A DNA stretch of 64,000 nucleotides from Streptomyces sp. CNH099 (GTDB lineage: Bacteria > Actinomycetota > Actinomycetes > Streptomycetales > Streptomycetaceae). How positions within the stretch are numbered: the stretch's first letter is position 1; each line of letters starts with the position of its first letter. The stretch is from the NCBI GenBank assembly GCA_000514715.1, contig AZWL01000004.1, forward strand, positions 124,001 through 188,000, written 5' to 3'. Position numbers and translations under genes: made by a program. The notes beneath the pieces are model-generated. The model was not told the DNA's origin and did no database searches. It worked only from the letters and a program-made list of their open reading frames with translations. Of this stretch, positions 8,143 to 16,983 are shown in pieces.

Positions 8143-10118
8143 CCGCGGTCGACTTCACGAAGGGCGGCGACGAGGGCCGCGACGAGGACGCGGGCGCGCC
8201 GGGGCCGGTGACCGCCGACGGCATGATGCCCCTGTGGGCGGTGTCGCTCGGCTGGGAGCTGCGGCGCGGCCGCCAGGTGGTCCTCAGCGGGCAGATCCGG
8301 GACCGCTGGTGGTTCAACGACGCGCCCGCCGACTTCCGGGCGGTCGTCGCCGGGGTGCTGGAGACCCGCGGCGCCGACGTGGTGGGCTGGTGGGACCCGG
8401 TGGCCGGACTCACCTTCCCGCTGCCGGACCACGCGGAGCGCTTCGCGGAGCTGGCGGCGGACCGGCCCCGTACGGCCGCCGGGAACAGCGGCCGGCCCGC
8501 CGGCGGTGAGGAGCGGCCGGGCGGCGAGCCGCGCACCCGGCGCGGCGCCCAACGCGAGCGGGACCGCGCCGGTCTGCTCGCCCCGCGCCGGGCCGCCGCC
8601 GGGTGGTCGTTCGACGACGTGGTCGCCGCCGTGCACCGCGTCGTCGCCTCGCCCGACACCGCCACGGCCTTCGTCTTCCAGGACGTCGACCACCATCTCC
8701 CGCCCGGCCGGCCGGAGTCGAACGCCGGCTATCTGCGGCTGCGCGCGGCCATGGCCGACGCCGTGACCCCCCGCACCGCTCCCCCGGACCGCCGTCCGCA
8801 CGCCCGCAACGCCGTGCTCTGCGCGGTCGGCGACGTCGGCCGGCTGCCCGGCTGGTTCCACCTGGAGGACCCCCGGATCGCCACCCTGCACATCGGCCCG
8901 CCGGACCCGGGTGAGCGCCGGCTGTGGCTGACCTGGCTGCGGGACCGCTTCAACGGCGCCGCCGACGCCACCCGGAACGAGGTGGAGGCGCTGGTCGGCG
9001 CGACCGACGGGATGTCCGGCTGGGACATCGACGCCCTCGCGCGGACGTCGTGGCTGCGCGACGCCCCGGTGCAGAAGCCGGACAAGCTGCTGGAGGTGCA
9101 CCGGCTGAACGTGAGCGTCGACCCGTGGACCCAGCTGGACCGGGAGACCGTCGCCCGCGCGGCCGACGTGCTGGGCGCCCGGGTGGTCGGGCAGCAGAAG
9201 GCCGTCGACGCGGTGGCCGCCGCGCTCCAGGCCGCGTTCGTGGGCGTCGACTTCGGCGGCTCCGGCACCGCCCGCCCGCGCGGCGCGTTCTTCTTCGTCG
9301 GCCCGACCGGCGTGGGCAAGACCGAACTCGCCAAGGCCGTCGCCGAGCTGATGTTCGGCGACCGGAGCGCGTACGCCCGCTTCGACATGAGCGAGTACCG
9401 GATGGAGCACGCGGCCGAGCGGCTCGCGGGGGCCCCGCCCGGCTACATCGGCCACGAGCAGGGCGGGGAGCTGACCCGGCGGGTCCGGGAACGGCCGTTC
9501 AGCGTCCTCCTCTTCGACGAGATCGAGAAGGCGCACCCCCGGGTGCTGGACAAGTTCCTCCAGATCCTGGAGGACGGCCGCCTCACCGACGGCCGCGGCC
9601 AGACCGCCTACTTCTCCCAGTGCCTGATCATCTTCACCTCCAACACCGGTGCGGAGGCCGTCCAGGACCTGCTGTACGAAGGCGACGACGACCTGCCGTA
9701 CGGCGTGCTGGAGGCGCACTTCACCCGGGCCGTGGAAGAGAAGTTCCGGCAGATCGGCCGGCCGGAGATCTACGGCCGGCTCAAGCCCGGCGTGGTCGTC
9801 TTCGACATGCTGCGCCGCGAGCACATCGTGAAGATCGCCGACCGGCTGCTCGGCCAGCTCGCGGAGTCCGTCCGCGAGCGCCACCGGATCGTCCTCGTGC
9901 CCGACACGGACTCGCTGCACCCCTGGATCACGGAGCGGATGAGCGACCCGGAGCACCAGGCGTACGGCGGGCGCCAGATCCGCAACGAGATGGAGCGGCT
10001 GCGGGCGGCCGTCGTCACCCACTTCCTGGCCCGCCGGCCCGCCCCGGGCAGCCGGCTCCGGCTCGGCGTCGACGCGGACGGCACCGCGTGGGTCAGGACC
10101 GGGGAAGGGGAGTGCTGA
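8139..10118 (+). CDS. ClpB-like AAA+ ATPase with degenerate first AAA module
   Basis: A 659-residue protein whose GTG start overlaps the previous stop. The C-terminal module is a full Hsp100 D2-type AAA+ domain: GPTGVGKTELAK (Walker A, about residue 388), FDMSEY, GAPPGYIGHEQGG with the GYIG pore loop, LLFDEIEKAHP (Walker B), LQILEDGRLTDGRG, TSN (sensor 1) and GGRQIRNE (sensor 2). The N-terminal half keeps a Walker-B-like FVFQDVDHHLP and the AAA lid pattern but has no Walker A, so it looks like a dead AAA module. There is no ClpP-binding loop that I can see. Expected role: ATP-driven remodelling or threading of a protein complex formed by the operon products. Confidence 0.88.
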   Translation: MTAVDFTKGGDEGRDEDAGAPGPVTADGMMPLWAVSLGWELRRGRQVVLSGQIRDRWWFNDAPADFRAVVAGVLETRGADVVGWWDPVAGLTFPLPDHAERFAELAADRPRTAAGNSGRPAGGEERPGGEPRTRRGAQRERDRAGLLAPRRAAAGWSFDDVVAAVHRVVASPDTATAFVFQDVDHHLPPGRPESNAGYLRLRAAMADAVTPRTAPPDRRPHARNAVLCAVGDVGRLPGWFHLEDPRIATLHIGPPDPGERRLWLTWLRDRFNGAADATRNEVEALVGATDGMSGWDIDALARTSWLRDAPVQKPDKLLEVHRLNVSVDPWTQLDRETVARAADVLGARVVGQQKAVDAVAAALQAAFVGVDFGGSGTARPRGAFFFVGPTGVGKTELAKAVAELMFGDRSAYARFDMSEYRMEHAAERLAGAPPGYIGHEQGGELTRRVRERPFSVLLFDEIEKAHPRVLDKFLQILEDGRLTDGRGQTAYFSQCLIIFTSNTGAEAVQDLLYEGDDDLPYGVLEAHFTRAVEEKFRQIGRPEIYGRLKPGVVVFDMLRREHIVKIADRLLGQLAESVRERHRIVLVPDTDSLHPWITERMSDPEHQAYGGRQIRNEMERLRAAVVTHFLARRPAPGSRLRLGVDADGTAWVRTGEGEC

Positions 10119-10120
10119 AC

Positions 10121-11770
10121 ATGCTCGGTATCGCCCTGGGCCACCGCGTGGCCCGGATCGGCCGGACCGGCCCGGACGGCCGCCCGGAGATGACGGTCAC
10201 GGACCTTCGGGACACGGACGGCGTCGCCGACCCGGCCGCCGCGCTGGCTGTGCTGACGGCAGGCGCCGCCGGGGCAGCCGGGACCGCCGGCGAGGAGGCC
10301 GTGTTCGGCCTGCCCGCGTCCGCCGGCCGCGGGGCCGAGGCCCGGCTGCGCCGCGCCGCCGAGGGCGCCGGTCTCACCGTCGGGCGGATCGTGCCGGAAC
10401 CGGTCGCGGCGGCCGTGCACTACGGCGCGATCAGCGAGGGCGTACGCCGTACGGTCCTGGTGGTCGACCGGACCGCCGCGGCGGTCGCCCTGACCGTCCT
10501 GGACATCGCGCCGAACCTGACGGTCCGCGTCGTCAGCACGCACACCGAGGATCCGGCCGCCGACCGCGCGCTCCCGGCCGTGGCCCGGGTGCTGGCCGAG
10601 ACGCTGCCGGACGCCGTGCTCCTGTCCGGGGAGCACTACGCCGCACCCGGCCACCGCGAGGAGATCGAGAGCCTCCCCGGCGCCCGGGGGGTCACGGTCC
10701 GCTGCACCGATCCCGAACTGGCCGTCGTCCACGGGCTCCTGCGGCTGGACGACGACTTCGGCCCGTTGCGCGTCACGACCGGCCCGGCGCCGGGGCGTAC
10801 CGGGTTCTCCGCCCCTCTGGAAGACCCCGAGCCGCACGCCTGGAGACAGCCGCCCGACGACCCCGAGCCCCGGCGGACCGGCGCCGCCCCGGCCGGGGCG
10901 GCCGGACGGCACGAAGACGGCGCGGCGCCCGCGGGGGTGCCGACCGCGCCCGCCGGTGCCGAGCCCGCGCCGGAGCCGGAGCGCGAGCCGGAACCGGCGC
11001 AGGAGCAGGAGCACGGACCGGAACCGGGACCCCGGCCGGAGCCGGAGCCCGCCCCGCGGCCGGAACCGCGACCGGCCCCCGGACCGGAGCCCGCGCCCGC
11101 CCCGGAGGACGGCGCCCTCCACTCCGTACCCGTCACGCAACTCCAGGCCATGCGCCGGGACGACCACCTCCTCGTCCTCTGGGCCTGGCCCGACTCCGCC
11201 CTGACCGCGCGCGTCCGCTGGCGCCGCGAGGACGCGGCGGCCACCGGCGACGGGCCGCGCGACGGCGACATCCGCTGCCAGCGCCGCGTCTACGAACACG
11301 ACGGCGGGCTGGACCTCCACGTCGGCCGGGGCGCCGTCACGCTCACCGTCGAGGCCCTGGTCCCCGACCCCGCCGTCGACACCGAGGGCGCCGCCGCCCT
11401 GCGCGTCCCGGCCGAGCCGCCCATCGTCGAGTACGAGCCGTCCCTGCGCCGCCGGCTCACCGGCGGCCGCGTCGCGACGGTCACCTTCACCGCCCGTACC
11501 GGCTGCGACCTCCCCCCGCTCCGGATCGTCCACGGACTCGGCCGCTACCGCCCCACCAGCACGGCCGAGGGAACCGTCCTGTACGAGGTCCCCGCCCAGC
11601 GCCTCCCGGCCGGCACCCCGCTCACCGTGGAGTTCCCGCTGCCCGGCACCCGGGGGCCGTCCTGGCTCGTCTGCTTCCCCGCCGACGGCCCCGCGTCCGG
11701 CCGGGACCGCGACCGGGAACCCGGCATCGACATCCGCCCCACGGCGCTGCACCGGCTGCGAGTGACCTGA
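10121..11770 (+). CDS. Hsp70/actin-fold-like protein with Pro-Glu linker and beta-rich C-terminus
   Basis: A 549-residue protein. The first ~215 residues read like a shortened Hsp70-type actin fold: an opening GIALGHRVARI strand, VGRIVPEPVAAAVHYG (matches the Hsp70 ROxNEPTAAALAYG region), TVLVVDRTAAAVALTVLD (phosphate-2 strand) and AVLLSGEHYAAP. Residues ~225-330 form a Pro/Glu/Arg-rich linker of repeated PEPEP units. The remaining ~200 residues look like one or two fibronectin/Ig-like beta domains. I chose ATG 10121, eight bases after AAGGGGAG, rather than GTG 10112. As a chaperone-like partner next to a ClpB-like ATPase, it may present substrates; this is inference. Confidence 0.72.
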   Translation: MLGIALGHRVARIGRTGPDGRPEMTVTDLRDTDGVADPAAALAVLTAGAAGAAGTAGEEAVFGLPASAGRGAEARLRRAAEGAGLTVGRIVPEPVAAAVHYGAISEGVRRTVLVVDRTAAAVALTVLDIAPNLTVRVVSTHTEDPAADRALPAVARVLAETLPDAVLLSGEHYAAPGHREEIESLPGARGVTVRCTDPELAVVHGLLRLDDDFGPLRVTTGPAPGRTGFSAPLEDPEPHAWRQPPDDPEPRRTGAAPAGAAGRHEDGAAPAGVPTAPAGAEPAPEPEREPEPAQEQEHGPEPGPRPEPEPAPRPEPRPAPGPEPAPAPEDGALHSVPVTQLQAMRRDDHLLVLWAWPDSALTARVRWRREDAAATGDGPRDGDIRCQRRVYEHDGGLDLHVGRGAVTLTVEALVPDPAVDTEGAAALRVPAEPPIVEYEPSLRRRLTGGRVATVTFTARTGCDLPPLRIVHGLGRYRPTSTAEGTVLYEVPAQRLPAGTPLTVEFPLPGTRGPSWLVCFPADGPASGRDRDREPGIDIRPTALHRLRVT

Positions 11771-12958
11771 ATGGCCAGAAGACTCACCTGCCCCTACTGC
11801 TACGAGACCCTCGTCCCGCGGGAGATCCGGTTCCGCTGCCACGGCCGGCTCAGCCGCACCGGCAAGCAGTGCCGGCGCCGCCGCGACCCGGTCCTCGACG
11901 AGCGCTTCGGCCGCCGCCCCAGCCACGACGTGGGGCCCGACTTCGCCGCCGACGGCCGCAGGCCGACGGCGGTCTGCCCGGACTGCGACGGCGAGACGAC
12001 GTACCGCGTCTGCCCGGTCTGCCACGTCGAACTGCCGGTGCAGTTCGGCATGGTGGAGAACCGGCTGATCGCCATGGTGGGCGCCCGGTCTTCCGGCAAG
12101 ACCATCTACATGACCGTGCTGCTGCACGAGATGCGCCACCGGGTCGGCGAGGCGTTCGGCGCCGCGCTGATGGGCCTGGACGACGCCACCATGCGCCGCT
12201 ACGGCTCCGAGTACGAGGACCGGCTCTACCGGGACCGGCGGATGTTCCCGCCCACGCAGACCGCGACCACCAACGCCAACCGGGTCGAACCCCTGGTGTT
12301 CCGCTTCGGGCTGCGCCGCAGGAGGCTCTTCGGGGAGCGGCCGCAGCACACCGTGCTGTCGTTCTTCGACACGGCGGGCGAGGACTTCAACAGCAGGGAG
12401 AGCGTCGAGCTGAACACCCGCTACCTGACCAACGCGGACGGCATCATCCTGCTGCTCGACCCGCTCCAGATGCCGGGCGCCCGGGACCTGGCGGCACCGG
12501 GCACCGCGCTGCCCGGCCTGGACGGCATCGACCCGCCGATCAGCCTGCTGAGCCGGGTGAGCAGCATGCTGCTGGCCGCCCGGGGCGGCAGGGCCGTGCG
12601 CATCGACACCCCGATCGCCGTGGTCTTCTCCAAGATGGACGCCTTCTGGCACCTGCTGGAGAACGGCAGCCCGCTGCGGTCGCACGCGCCCGCGCGCGGC
12701 CGCTTCGAGGTCGGCGACAGCCTCAGCGTCCACGAGGAGGTGCGCCGGCTGCTCAAGGACTGGGACGGGGTGCCGATCGACCAGTCGCTGGAGAACACCT
12801 TCGCCCGCTACCGCTACTTCGGCGTCTCCTCGCTGGGCCGCAGCGCCACCCCCGACGCCCGGGTCGCCGACACCGGCATCCAGCCCTACCGGGTCGCCGA
12901 CCCGCTGCTGTGGCTGCTCAGCGAGTTCGGTTCGGTGCCGAAGGCGGGCCGGGGATGA
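11771..12958 (+). CDS. Zinc-ribbon TRAFAC-clade GTPase (first of a pair)
   Basis: A 395-residue protein starting directly after the previous stop. The N-terminus carries CPYC (residues 8-11) and later CPDC and CPVC pairs, suggesting two zinc ribbons. The GTPase domain has a P-loop GARSSGKT (about residue 101), FFDTAGEDF (G3) near residue 198, and VVFSKMD (G4, SKxD instead of NKxD) near residue 285. There is no membrane segment. This fits the DO-GTPase group found in pairs around a GAP1 protein in conflict operons, as I recall from work by the Aravind group. Probably a GTP-dependent switch; the zinc ribbons may bind protein or nucleic acid. Overlaps the next gene by ATGA. Confidence 0.83.
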   Translation: MARRLTCPYCYETLVPREIRFRCHGRLSRTGKQCRRRRDPVLDERFGRRPSHDVGPDFAADGRRPTAVCPDCDGETTYRVCPVCHVELPVQFGMVENRLIAMVGARSSGKTIYMTVLLHEMRHRVGEAFGAALMGLDDATMRRYGSEYEDRLYRDRRMFPPTQTATTNANRVEPLVFRFGLRRRRLFGERPQHTVLSFFDTAGEDFNSRESVELNTRYLTNADGIILLLDPLQMPGARDLAAPGTALPGLDGIDPPISLLSRVSSMLLAARGGRAVRIDTPIAVVFSKMDAFWHLLENGSPLRSHAPARGRFEVGDSLSVHEEVRRLLKDWDGVPIDQSLENTFARYRYFGVSSLGRSATPDARVADTGIQPYRVADPLLWLLSEFGSVPKAGRG

Positions 12959-15399
12959 GCGGCTTCCAGCAGCTCTACTACACCTCCTGCGAACACGGGC
13001 TCAGCGGCTCCGCCGGCTTCCAGTTCAACGCGGTGAGCGAGGGGGTGTCGGCCGAGACCCGGCACCGGGTGGAGGGGCTGGCCGGGTACGAACCCCCGCG
13101 CGCCCTGGTCGAGTCGGACACCGCAGAGCTTCTGGCCCGCTGCCCCGTCAACCTCTGCCACACCCCCGGCCGGCCGGGCGGCGTGACCACGCTGTGCGTG
13201 CGGTACGCCGGCCGGGACTCGGCGCGCCGCTTCGGCAACTACTTCGCCCACGCCCTGCACACCGAGGGCGAGTTCACCCGGGACAGCGGCGGGCTGCTGG
13301 CGATCGAGCTGTGGGACTCCCCGCTGTGGACGTCCCGGGTCGCCGCGACCACCGAGATCCCGGAGCTGTCCGGGCCCCTGCCGCGCGGCCCGCTGTCCCC
13401 CCGTTCCGTACGCGCCTTCCTGCGCGCGCACCCGCACGCGGAGCAGTTGCCCGCCCTGCTGGCCGCGGTGTTCGCGGCGCTCGCCGAGGACGGCTCGGTG
13501 GTGGTGGTCGACGAGTCGACCGACCGGATCGCGCACTGGTTCGCGGCGGTCTCGTACCTGCTGCCGCCCGCGACGGCCCGCTCCCTGTCCTTCGCCACCT
13601 ACCTCTTCCGCCCCGCCCGCAGCCGCCTGCACCTGATCGGCTCGGTGCCCGGGGCGGACCTCGCGTTCGGCCCCGACGACGGGGAGTCGTACACGGTCTT
13701 CGACTTCTCCGCGGGCCGGTTCCCGGAGGTCGTGCCCGCCCATCCCCTGGTGCACCTGCTGACCCGGATCGGGGTCGGCTCGGTGCGCTCGGTGTGGTCC
13801 TGGACCGCCGAGTACACGGACGGCGAGGAGCGGCACCCCGCCGACTGGCACGCCCCGGTGGCGGCGGCCGCCGCGGCCGGCGGCATCGGGCTGGCCGGCC
13901 CCGACGTCCGCGCGGTGATCGACTGGCTCCCCGGCGCGGACCACCTCGGGCCGCGCCGGGCGGCGGTGGCGGCGGACATCCACGACAAGCACCGGGACCT
14001 GGACGACGACCGGCTGGCCGTGCTGAGCGCCGCCGCCCGGGCGGGCGGCGACACCGCGCTGCACCGGGAGCTGGAGGGCCGGCTCCACCGCTCCCGGATC
14101 CGCGCCTACGCGTCCGGTGCGCCGGACGCGCCGGATCCCGTGCCGCTCACCGACCCCGCCGAGCGGGCGGAGGGCACGGCGCTGTGGCACAGCCTGCTCG
14201 GCGAGGCCACCACGACCCGCCGGCGGGTCCGGCTGCTGCTGTGGGCGGCGGGGGCGCGGCTCGACGTGCCGGCGGAGGTGCTCGCGGCCGAGAGCCGGGA
14301 CGCGGCCCGCGCCCTCCTCGGCGTGCCGGGCGCGGGGGCGGCGCTGGAGCAGGACGTCGCGTACCTGGTCCGCGTCCTCCCGGAGTTCAGGGCCGCGCTC
14401 GCGGCCGCGGTGCGGGAGGCGCTGGAGGCGCGGGGCGGTCAGGAGCAGCTCTTCACCCAGTTCCCCGCCCAACTGCTGAGGGAGAAGGACCTGGAGGGCC
14501 AGCCCCGGCTGCTGGAGCACTACTGGCGGGCGCAGGCCGAGCGGAACCCCGCGCGCACGGTCGACCTGCTCTTCCGGATCCTGGCGGTACGCGGCGAGCC
14601 CGCGCCGGACGCGGAGCTGCTGCGCGGGCTGTGGCGGCGGCCGTCGCCGGCCTGGCGGCACGAGGAGGCGACGCAGATCGCCCGCCGGCTGCCCGCGGAC
14701 CGGCCGCCGGGCGACGCGGTCGGCGAGTGGTTCGACCGCGCGGTGAAGCAGCCGATCGACGACGAGCGTGCCCTGCGGCCCTGCCTGGAGCTGTGCGCCG
14801 TGCTCGCCGCGCCCCGCCGCTACGCCTGGCTGAAGCCGGTCACCCAGGAGTGCGTACGGGTCACGCTCGAACTGGACGCGGCGCTGGGCGCGGCCACCGA
14901 GGCCACCGCGCTCGCCCGCGCCTTCCGGATTCCGCAGATCGACGCCTGGGCGCCGACGCTCGCGCTGAAGCGCCACCGGCTCGTCCCCGCCATGCTCCGG
15001 CTGCCGGCCGACCCGCGCCTGCTGGCCGCGGAGATCGGGGAGTTCGACCACTCGACCGCCGACGGCTACCTGCGCGCCGTGCACCGGGCCACCCTGTCCT
15101 CGTCCGCCGTCGGCGACGTGCTGTTCAGCCATCTCACCGGTCTCCTCGCGGCCTACGGCGCCCGGGTCCGGATGGCGCACGGCCACCGGGAACTCATCGA
15201 GGCGGTGCACCTGCACCTCACCGGGCGGTGGTCCGCGCCGCAGCTGGAGCGGATGTCCCGCGCGCTGGAGCGCTGCGGCTCGGAACTCGCGGGCGCCTAC
15301 GCGGAGCACGCCGAGCAGCGGCTCGGCCGGCTGCAGAAGTGGAGCCGCAGACGGAGCCGGCGGCGGCGCCCGGACGGCTCCCGGCCGGAGCGGGGGTGA
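12955..15399 (+). CDS. GAP1-like GTPase-associated protein
   Basis: An 814-residue cytoplasmic protein between the two GTPase genes. The opening QQLYYTSCEHGLSGSAGFQF and VRYAGRDSARRFGNYFAHAL are typical of the N-terminal domain of GTPase-associated protein 1. A middle region around residues 150-330 has repeated hydrophobic strands (SLSFATYLFRP), and the long C-terminal half is all helical. No enzyme motif is visible. Gene position, start overlap with GTPase 1 and near-contact with GTPase 2 argue that the three proteins work as one module. The family is known from genome comparison only; its biochemical role is not established. Confidence 0.75.
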   Translation: MSGFQQLYYTSCEHGLSGSAGFQFNAVSEGVSAETRHRVEGLAGYEPPRALVESDTAELLARCPVNLCHTPGRPGGVTTLCVRYAGRDSARRFGNYFAHALHTEGEFTRDSGGLLAIELWDSPLWTSRVAATTEIPELSGPLPRGPLSPRSVRAFLRAHPHAEQLPALLAAVFAALAEDGSVVVVDESTDRIAHWFAAVSYLLPPATARSLSFATYLFRPARSRLHLIGSVPGADLAFGPDDGESYTVFDFSAGRFPEVVPAHPLVHLLTRIGVGSVRSVWSWTAEYTDGEERHPADWHAPVAAAAAAGGIGLAGPDVRAVIDWLPGADHLGPRRAAVAADIHDKHRDLDDDRLAVLSAAARAGGDTALHRELEGRLHRSRIRAYASGAPDAPDPVPLTDPAERAEGTALWHSLLGEATTTRRRVRLLLWAAGARLDVPAEVLAAESRDAARALLGVPGAGAALEQDVAYLVRVLPEFRAALAAAVREALEARGGQEQLFTQFPAQLLREKDLEGQPRLLEHYWRAQAERNPARTVDLLFRILAVRGEPAPDAELLRGLWRRPSPAWRHEEATQIARRLPADRPPGDAVGEWFDRAVKQPIDDERALRPCLELCAVLAAPRRYAWLKPVTQECVRVTLELDAALGAATEATALARAFRIPQIDAWAPTLALKRHRLVPAMLRLPADPRLLAAEIGEFDHSTADGYLRAVHRATLSSSAVGDVLFSHLTGLLAAYGARVRMAHGHRELIEAVHLHLTGRWSAPQLERMSRALERCGSELAGAYAEHAEQRLGRLQKWSRRRSRRRRPDGSRPERG

Positions 15400-15405
15400 C
15401 CGCCG

Positions 15406-16950
15406 GTGTCCGACATCGTGATGTTCGTCCTCGTCCCGGCCGTCTACCTGGCCCTGCTGCTGCTCTATCTGTTCGTCGCGCCGTTCATCGCCGCCCTGCG
15501 CGCCCTCGCCCTGCTCAGCGAACTGGTCTGGCGCTACGCCCGGTTACTCGACGGCGTGCTGCGCCGGCGCACCCCCGAGTTCGTCACCCTCCCGCCGTAC
15601 CGCCCCGCCGAGGAGACGGCCTACCGCACCTACTTCTACGGCCCCGCCACCCGCGACCTGCGCCAGCTCCTCACCCTGGGGCGGCGGCTGTACGTCCGCA
15701 CGGTCGCGGACGCCTGCCGGCGGGTGGCCGCCGCCCAGTTCACCGCGCCGACCGTGCACCGGGCCGTCTCGGTGCCGTACGGCGTGACCCTCCTCGTCGG
15801 CCTCGGCGCCGGCGCCGTCCTCGGCGCGCCCCTGCTGGGGCTGCTGTTCGGCGTCCAGGCGCTCGGGGTGGCGCTGCTGGCGGGCGGCGCCCGGCTGACC
15901 GCGCTCGCCCTGCGGGCCGCGGACCGGACGGTGCTGGTCCTGCGCGGGCTGCCGCGCGGCATGCTCTGCCCGAGCTGCTTCGAGCGGGTTCCGTATCCGC
16001 AGTACGAGTGCCCCCGCGCGAGCTGCCGGCGCCGGCACGTGGACATCCGGCCGGGCACCTTCGGGCTCTTCCGGCGCCGGTGCGCCTGCTCCGCGCGGAT
16101 GCCGACGCTGCTGATGCTGATGGGCAGGGACGCCCGGCTGAGCGGCTTCTGCGTCCACCCGGCCTGCGGCAGGCCCATGAACCCGGACGCCGGGCACATG
16201 CCCGAGCTGATCCTGCCGCTGGTCGGCGGCCGGGCCGCGGGCAAGACGCAGCTGATGGCGGCGATGGTGAAGGCGATGGAGGACGCGGCGGCGGGCGGCG
16301 GACCGGCGGTCCGGCTCGCGGATCCCGAGACGAGCGCCAGCCAGCGGGTGCTGAACGAGGTCCTGGAGATCCAGGGCCACACCCGCCCCACCCAGAAGGC
16401 GCTGCCCCGGGCCCACTCCCTGGTGCGCGGCAGCGGCCGCGGCGAACGCCTCGTCCACATCTTCGACACGGCCGGCGAGCGGTTCCTGAACCGCGAGGAG
16501 ACCGACGCGCTGCGCTACGTCCGCGAGGCCGGCACCTTCGTCCTCGTCCTCGACCCGATGTCCGTCGCGGAGTTCTGGACCCGCCTCGACCCGGCGGGCC
16601 CGCGGGTGGACCGCACGCTGGCCTCGACGGTCGACCCGGAGGACGTGTTCGCCCACGCGGTGACGGCGACCCGCACCATGGGCGCCCGGCTGGACCGGGC
16701 CCGGCTCGGCGTCGCCGTCAGCAAGCGCGACCTGCTGACCGGGCAGCCCGCCCTGCTGCCCGAGCGCCCGGACGACAGCGCCGCGGTCCGGGGCTGGCTG
16801 TGCGAGCGGCTGGGGCTGCGGAACCTGGTGGAGTCGATGGAGCTGGAGTTCGGCGAGGTGCGGTTCTTCTGCACGGCGGCGGTGGCGGACGCGGAGGGGC
16901 ACGTGGACCCCAGCATTCCGGTGTTCGTCGACTGGTGTCTGGACGAGTGA
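15406..16950 (+). CDS. Membrane-anchored zinc-ribbon TRAFAC-clade GTPase (second of the pair)
   Basis: A 514-residue protein starting at GTG six bases after the GAP1-like stop. The N-terminus is a strong membrane segment (residues ~4-36, LVPAVYLALLLLYLFVAPFI), and a second hydrophobic pair lies near residues 125-160. A zinc ribbon follows (CPSC, CPRASC, CACS, CVHPAC between residues ~186 and 260). The GTPase domain has GGRAAGKT (P-loop), IFDTAGERFLNRE (G3) and AVSKRD (G4). It would anchor the GAP1 assembly at the cell membrane. The pairing of one soluble and one membrane GTPase around GAP1 is the known arrangement for this type of conflict system. Last gene of the operon; a terminator follows. 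Confidence 0.83.
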   Translation: MSDIVMFVLVPAVYLALLLLYLFVAPFIAALRALALLSELVWRYARLLDGVLRRRTPEFVTLPPYRPAEETAYRTYFYGPATRDLRQLLTLGRRLYVRTVADACRRVAAAQFTAPTVHRAVSVPYGVTLLVGLGAGAVLGAPLLGLLFGVQALGVALLAGGARLTALALRAADRTVLVLRGLPRGMLCPSCFERVPYPQYECPRASCRRRHVDIRPGTFGLFRRRCACSARMPTLLMLMGRDARLSGFCVHPACGRPMNPDAGHMPELILPLVGGRAAGKTQLMAAMVKAMEDAAAGGGPAVRLADPETSASQRVLNEVLEIQGHTRPTQKALPRAHSLVRGSGRGERLVHIFDTAGERFLNREETDALRYVREAGTFVLVLDPMSVAEFWTRLDPAGPRVDRTLASTVDPEDVFAHAVTATRTMGARLDRARLGVAVSKRDLLTGQPALLPERPDDSAAVRGWLCERLGLRNLVESMELEFGEVRFFCTAAVADAEGHVDPSIPVFVDWCLDE

Positions 16951-16954
16951 GCCC

Positions 16955-16983
16955 GCCGGGCGCGGCTCACCGGCCGCGCCGGC
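16955..16983. terminator. Bidirectional hairpin between convergent GTPase and permease genes
   Basis: GCCGGGCGCGGC (16955-16966) pairs with GCCGCGCCGGC (16973-16983) with one bulge and a 6-base loop. It sits between the stop of the plus-strand GTPase gene and the stop of the minus-strand permease gene, whose last codons it overlaps. Confidence 0.55.
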
